A DNA stretch of 64,000 bases from Prorocentrum cordatum (taxonomy: Eukaryota; Sar; Dinophyceae; Prorocentrales; Prorocentraceae), in NCBI GenBank assembly GCA_963575745.1, contig CAUYUJ010017649.1, forward strand, positions 135,001 to 199,000, in the 5' to 3' direction. Positions 59,630 to 64,000 of the stretch are shown in pieces. The notes below the pieces were generated by a model that had not been told where the DNA came from, searched no databases, and saw only the letters and a program-made list of their open reading frames with translations. A program made the position numbers and the translations under genes. Every line of letters starts with the position of its first letter. Positions within the stretch are counted from its first letter, which is position 1.

Positions 59630-60557
59630 TCAAGCTCCTTCTCCGAAATTCACGACCTGGCCGTTTCGGAGGCCGCCTTCCCGCTCTTGCGCAGCCGGGC
59701 GAGGTAGTGGGCAGCAATCCTCGCCTTCGCGCCTCCTAGGTTCCAGCCGTCGATGTCCCGATGCTTCTGGAGGTGATCCATGAGCCCCGCGAGGGTCGCG
59801 GGTCTCCTTCTCGATGATCTGGATGAGCTCGGGCACCTTGGAAGTACCTGCCAAATTCTGCGATCCTGTCAAGGACGTCGGGCCCGTGCGGATTCCGGCA
59901 CCGCCTGGGTCGGCGCTCGAGCTTCCCTTGGTGACCGCGTCGGTCCTGACGATGTCCTCGTGCTCCTTGGGTCGATCCAAGAGAGAGCTGATCCCGCTGC
60001 TCACTCAGCTCCGACCTGATCCTGGGCGAGTCCAGCGAGCTCAGGGTCGCCTCGGTCCCCGAACTCCCGTTTGTCGTATGTGGCGAGTGATTGCCGCCGC
60101 CTTGCTCTATTTGGGCGATCTCTTTCGCGAGCTCCGTCTGCGATTGCACGACGACCCCAGCAAGTCGTGCATCTGGACACCCGCACGGCCGAACTCCCTC
60201 TCCGACGAGTCCGAATCCAAGTCCGAATCCACCCCAAACGGCCCTGCGGAATGCCTTCTTCTGCCCGGGCCACTTCAGGACGATGCCCCAGTCGAGGAAT
60301 AAGCCCATAGCGATCAAGGCCATAACGTCCCAGTCCAGATCCTCGAAGTACCCGGCGATCTCCTCCCAGCGCTCGCTCGCGCACTCGGTGGCCTCGACCA
60401 CTTCGCGGGCAGTGATGTACAAAGCCTTGATCGCAACCCAGATCTTGAAACGCTTGCCCACGACGTAGATGGCCCACGAGGCTCCGCCCCAGTACCCTGG
60501 GGCGCCCCAGGAGACGAACGCCTCGATCAGGTTGATGGCCGTCCCCAGGCAAGGCAT
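59630..60557 (-). pseudogene. unrecognised minus-strand ORF with hydrophobic N-terminal half, frameshifted
   Basis: ATG at 60557-60555. The first ~185 residues are protein-like: MPCLGTAINLIEAFVSWGAP, WAIYVVGKRFKIWVAIKALY, VMALIAMGLFLDWGIVLKWP and a Gly-rich hydrophobic stretch (WGGFGLGFGLVGEG) suggest several membrane spans. LAKEIAQIEQGG and EATLSSLDSPRIRSELSEQ follow. Near 60005 protein character moves to another frame (SGISSLLDRPKEHEDIVRTD, KVPELIQIIEKETRD), and near 59810 to the third (GLMDHLQKHRDIDGWNLGGA, KARIAAHYLARLRKSGKAAS). At least two indels, or introns, interrupt it. It lies 15 nt downstream of another ORF on the same strand, so the two probably belong together. No family recognised. 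Confidence 0.5.
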
Positions 60558-60572
60558 TACTTATGTATTCGT

Positions 60573-61206
60573 CTAACCTTTGGTGGTAGCCGTCGTCCTC
60601 GTAGTAGCTTTGCTGTTGCGCTTCCGGACCACCGAATTCGACTGCTTCTCGATCTGTATCAGGTCGGCGGTGCTGAAGCCAGGCACGTCCGAGTAGTCGA
60701 TCTCTGGCAGCGGAATCGGCTTTACCTTGGTCCGATCCCGCACATGGATCACCTGCGCGCGCTTCCGAGGGTCGGTGGCCGTCCAGTGCGGATCGTTTGC
60801 CTCCTGCGGGAACACCCGCCCCACCAACAGCATGACCACGCCTCGCCGACGCCCACCAGGCGCTGCCGCCTTGCTGGTGTAGTACACTCTGCAATATGTT
60901 TGAAAGGTTATATCCTGCTCGTGTAGTTGCACGCTCTCGAGGTCGTCCCCCGAGCAATGGAATCCGTCGTGCTGATCGGTCGGGTCCTCGCTGAACAAAT
61001 GGGGCTCGGGAGCGTAGTAGCTCACAAACTCCTGACAGTACAGCTGCTCCTCACGCTCTGACGCGTTGTCGTCCCCAGCTGTCTCGTTGAGGGCCGAGAA
61101 CTCCGTCACCAACACCAAAGAGCCCAAAAAGCCCCGCGGCCCAACGAGGGAACGCCGTGATTCCCTGTGATCTGAAGGATTTGAAAGAGGCTGCTCGATC
61201 AATCCC
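60573..61206 (-). CDS. unrecognised minus-strand ORF, upstream partner
   Basis: About 209 codons from a TTG at 61202 to TAG at 60573; no in-frame ATG occurs until far inside. Just upstream, the minus strand reads GGGCTCAAGTTTTTTAG then GGATTGATCGAG. The frame may therefore begin at a 3' splice or trans-splice acceptor (TTTTTTAG) rather than at a start codon. Text is protein-like: FLGSLVLVTEFSALNETAGD, YCQEFVSYYAPEPHLFSEDP, FQTYCRVYYTSK, then a Gly/Arg patch, VVMLLVGRVFPQEANDPHW, IPLPEIDYSDVPGFSTADLI and a basic Thr-rich tail. No domain recognised. It is followed by the hydrophobic ORF 15 nt later. Confidence 0.45.
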
Positions 61207-61213
61207 TAAAAAA

Positions 61214-61234
61214 CTTGAGCCCAATTAGCAACAA
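61214..61234 (-). other. spliced-leader-like sequence upstream of the minus-strand ORF pair
   Basis: The minus strand reads TTGTTGCTAATT then GGGCTCAAG, about 15 of 21 positions of the dinoflagellate spliced leader, with the GGCTCAAG end exact and CCGTTTG just before. It is followed by TTTTTTAG. It could be a spliced-leader relic of a retroposed mRNA, or chance. Confidence 0.35.
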
Positions 61235-61877
61235 ACGGAAGGGAGAGCGGGAGCAGATACGATAAACACCGATCGACGATCAGATATTGGGTTCACTGTT
61301 TACGGGCCGCGTGTGTCCAGCAGATCTCAGCCCGAGGGCGGCACGCCATCGAATCGTTGTTTGTTTTCTCCCTCCCGGCCGGGCTCTTGCCCGGCAGAAG
61401 GAGCCGAGATGCGGGGCCTCCTTCGATTTCCGCCGCCTTCCACCAGCCCTCCGCCAGCGGGCCCGTCTGCGATCTGCTCTCGCCGCCTCCTGCCGGCTCC
61501 AACCGCGCGCCAGGTGTGGCCCCCGTGGTTTCGACGACGGCGAAAGCCTTCGTGGAGCTGGCCATGTACCCCAGCCTTGGGCTCCCCTGGATTATTTTGA
61601 GACTCTGGGAGGCCACATTAAGACGTGCGTGCGCAAAGCGGGCGTCTGGGGTCGTTGGGCGTGCGTGAGAAGTGTATGTTGGCACCCTACGTTCGCTAAT
61701 ACTTTTGATCACGCCTGGACGAGTGTAGTGTGGTTGTTTTGGGTATGGTCGTTTTGGATATGTTCCTTTTGGGTATGTCTGAAAGAATTTGGAGGGGTGG
61801 TGTAAAAAAATCAGAAAGAGACCAAACCAACCCGTCCTGTACTTCTACGTTGCGTACACGTGCAACATCGCGGGAAA
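61235..61877. other. no confident gene
   Basis: Overlapping frames on both strands. 61728-61785 repeats GGGTATG and GTTTTGG words. Confidence 0.4.
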
Positions 61878-62285
61878 TTACTGCCAAAAAACCCCAAACC
61901 GATCTTTCCGCGACATTTCTCGACCTTGGTCGATGCGTGATGGTCCTGGGACCCGAACCAAGCAAACACTTTCCCGTCGGCGGCGAGGCAGAGGTGATCC
62001 ACACCAGCGAGAGGCGATTCGGGGCAACCGAGCGAAAGCGCTGGGTGTGAAAAAGATGCAACGCCCGGATCTCAGGGCCGCCCACCCGCACACGTTCCTC
62101 CTGTCCCCCCCTGGGGATTCCTGCGCAGGCTCGTCGAGAACTCTGAGCACCCAGTGGCTGGACTCCCTCACCATCATGCAGATCGCGTCGACCTCTGCGG
62201 CGCTGTCTTCCATGGCGAAGCTGCCAACCTCGTTGTCCTTTCTCTCCTGTAATTGCGCTGGGACCGCACACCGCACCACAATCAA
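61878..62285 (-). CDS. possible minus-strand exon
   Basis: Frame reads RCAVPAQLQERKDNEVGSFA, MEDSAAEVDAICMMVRESSH, WVLRVLDEPAQESPGG: varied, protein-like text over ~70 residues, then low-complexity. No domain recognised. Overlapping minus frame 62316-61696 also has plausible text near its end (SRDVARVRNVEVQDGLVWSL). May be an exon of a split gene. Confidence 0.25.
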   Translation of the reverse strand: MIVVRCAVPAQLQERKDNEVGSFAMEDSAAEVDAICMMVRESSHWVLRVLDEPAQESPGGDRRNVCGWAALRSGRCIFFTPSAFARLPRIASRWCGSPLPRRRRESVCLVRVPGPSRIDQGREMSRKDRFGVFWQ

Positions 62286-62617
62286 ACACCAATGTGGTGG
62301 AAAACGTCCAGATCAAAGGGCATCAGCCCGCAAACCTAGCCGTTGGGTGCGAGTCCTTTCCTTTGCGGGCGTTTCCTCTCCCTGCCTGTGGCCACCCCGA
62401 TCACCCCTCCTCAAACACGCCAGCTCAAACGAAAGCAAACAATGGCGGGATCGAGACACGAGTCTAATACAGTATTGTCGATCCTTGCGCCGGGACAGGT
62501 CGGAGGTTGGGGGGTCAGATCGCAGCGGAACGGAGACCCCCAACCGGGAAATCGTTCCGTTTCGTTCGTGTCGTGCGTGCGGGCGAGGCGAAGCTGCGTG
62601 GGCGCGCGAGAGGAATG

Positions 62618-62935
62618 AACCCGCCGCTGCTAGGGCGCATTCAAGACAAATGTTGCTCCCCCGTCCGTTCGTCCGTCCGTCCGTCCGTCCGTCCGTCCGG
62701 CGGTGGCCCAAGCGGTGTCCCGCGGTGTCCCGTGGTGTCCCGTGGTGTCCGCCGTTGCTAGGGCGAAGTCAAGACAAATGTTGCTCACCCGTCCGTCTGT
62801 CTGTCCGTCCGCCTGGCGGTGATCCTAGCGGTGGCTCGGGGTGTCCCGCGGTGTCTCGTGGTGTCCCGTGGTGTCCGCCGCTGCTAGGGCGAAGTCAAGA
62901 CAAATGATTCTCCCCCGCTCGCCCGTCCGGAGGTG
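62618..62935. repeat. ~125-bp tandem repeat, three copies
   Basis: Unit: GCTAGGGCGAAGTCAAGACA, AATGTTGCTC, a GTCCGTCC run, GGCGGTGGC, then GTGTCCCGCGGTGTCCCGTG. Copies start near 62628, 62756 and 62881. Confidence 0.85.
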
Positions 62936-63520
62936 GCTCGCGGTTTCCCGCAGTGTCCCGTGGTGTCCCGTGGTGTCCTGTGGTGCCCCGTTGAATGAGA
63001 TCGATAAACAGATCGATAGTGAGATCGATCGTAAAAACGATACTGAGATCGATGTGGTGCCCCGAGGTGTCCCGTGGTGTCCCAACACATGATACAGATA
63101 GAGAGATCGACAGGTGTCCCGTGGTGTCCCGTGGTGTCCCGTTGAGTGAGATCGAGAGTGAGATCGATAGTGAGATCGATGTGGTGCCCCGAGGTGTCCC
63201 GTGATGTCACGTGGTGTCCAACAAAATGAGATCGAGAATGAGATCGACAGGTGTCTCGTGATGTCCCGTGGTATCCCGTTGGGTGAGATCGAGAGTGAGA
63301 TCGATATTGAGATCGATGTGGTATTCCGAGGTGTCCCGAGGTGTCCCGCGGTGTCCTATGGTGTCCCGTTGAGTGAGTAGTGAGATCGATAGTGAGACCG
63401 ATAGTGAGATCGAGAGGTGTCCCGCGGTGTCCCGCTGTGTCCCGTGGTGTCCCGTTAAGTGAGATCGATAGTGAGACCGATAGTGAGATCGACAAGTGTC
63501 CCGTGGTGTCCTGGCGAATG
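62936..63520. repeat. alternating GGTGTCCCGTGGTGTCCC and GAGATCGATAGT arrays
   Basis: Two short tandem motifs alternate in blocks about ten times, with the spacer GTTGAGTGA. On the minus strand this yields Ser/His/Thr-rich frames (HRTPRDTTGH, SLSISLS) that are artefacts. Confidence 0.9.
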
Positions 63521-64000
63521 AGATCGAGTGAGTCAGATGTTGGTTCCCCCCTCTCCCCCCCAACAACCTACTTATCACCCGAAGGGTCGTCGTATAGGTA
63601 TATACAGAACTGCGCGGCGTGTTGACATTCCAAGACTCAACACAATTATCTTGGCTGATAGGCGATGGGCAATGGCAATGCTGAGGGTATCGATGGTGAT
63701 GTTATGATGCCAGTGGCTGTGCTGTGCTGCACTGCGCTTTGGCGTGCTGTGCTGGACTGTACGGACTGTGCTGTTTCATGCTGTGTTGAGCTGTGCTGTA
63801 CTCCATTGAGTTGTGGATCAAGGCGTCCTGGGCGTCCAGAGCGTTGCGGAACGCTCTGAGACACCTCCATCTCCATCTCCACCTCCATCTCCGATGTCGA
63901 TGTCGAGTTCCCTTATCCCGATCTCAGGCCTGCCTGAAGACGACCCGCCACCGTGCCTTCGTCACACAGGGGCGTGTTAGCCGAGTGCCCCTCCATCTTC
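63521..64000. other. no gene seen; CTGTGCTG-rich and CATCTC-rich tracts
   Basis: 63700-63815 repeats GTGCTGTGCTG and ACTGTG words; 63862-63905 repeats TCCATCTCCA. The window ends in unremarkable sequence. Confidence 0.55.

Overview
This window looks like nuclear DNA from a dinoflagellate with a large, repeat-rich genome. Four things point there. The sequence is GC-rich and packed with long GGA/CTC, GAT/CAT, GTC and CA microsatellites. The recognisable coding sequence is almost all retroelement. The retroelement proteins have the features of dinoflagellate Ty1/copia and tyrosine-recombinase families. Several sites resemble the dinoflagellate spliced leader. I cannot name the genus. I see no rRNA, no convincing tRNA and no intact conserved cellular gene. 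All family assignments are from memory of motifs, without database searches.

Layout. 0.7-4.5 kb: a decayed reverse-transcriptase gene followed by a gag-like ORF and a small hydrophobic ORF. 4.6-10.5 kb: simple repeats and small inverted-repeat (MITE-like) elements. 10.545-20.009 kb: a complete, very young Ty1/copia element. Its 488-bp LTRs differ at one base, and it sits inside a C-rich/G-rich minisatellite. 20.5-23.2 kb: GAT microsatellite and tandem repeats. 23.249-29.442 kb: a complete tyrosine-recombinase (YR) retrotransposon with split direct repeats (A1 - ORFs - B1 - A2 - B2), inserted in a CAT microsatellite. 29.4-31.3 kb: CAT, ~75-bp and GAT repeats. 32.1-36.6 kb, minus strand: a decayed copia-like gag-IN-RT-RNase H. 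36.6-57 kb: mostly non-coding repeats with several fold-back families. 57.06-59.31 kb: about 22 copies of a ~102-bp repeat. 59.63-61.2 kb, minus strand: two adjacent unrecognised reading frames, one frameshifted. 62.6-63.5 kb: layered tandem repeats.

How the genes work together. The copia element encodes gag, protease, a SAP-domain module, a methyltransferase-like module, integrase, reverse transcriptase and RNase H. Its coding is broken by an in-frame UAG and by a switch into and out of the +1 frame. The YR element encodes a gag-like protein, RT-RNase H, a tyrosine recombinase and a methyltransferase-like protein, also in alternating frames. Two catalytic positions look damaged: the recombinase nucleophile is Cys instead of Tyr, and the copia protease reads D-I-G instead of D-T/S-G. 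Both element classes carry a related methyltransferase-like module, and both have a spliced-leader-like string in their terminal repeats. These are the most interesting signals here.
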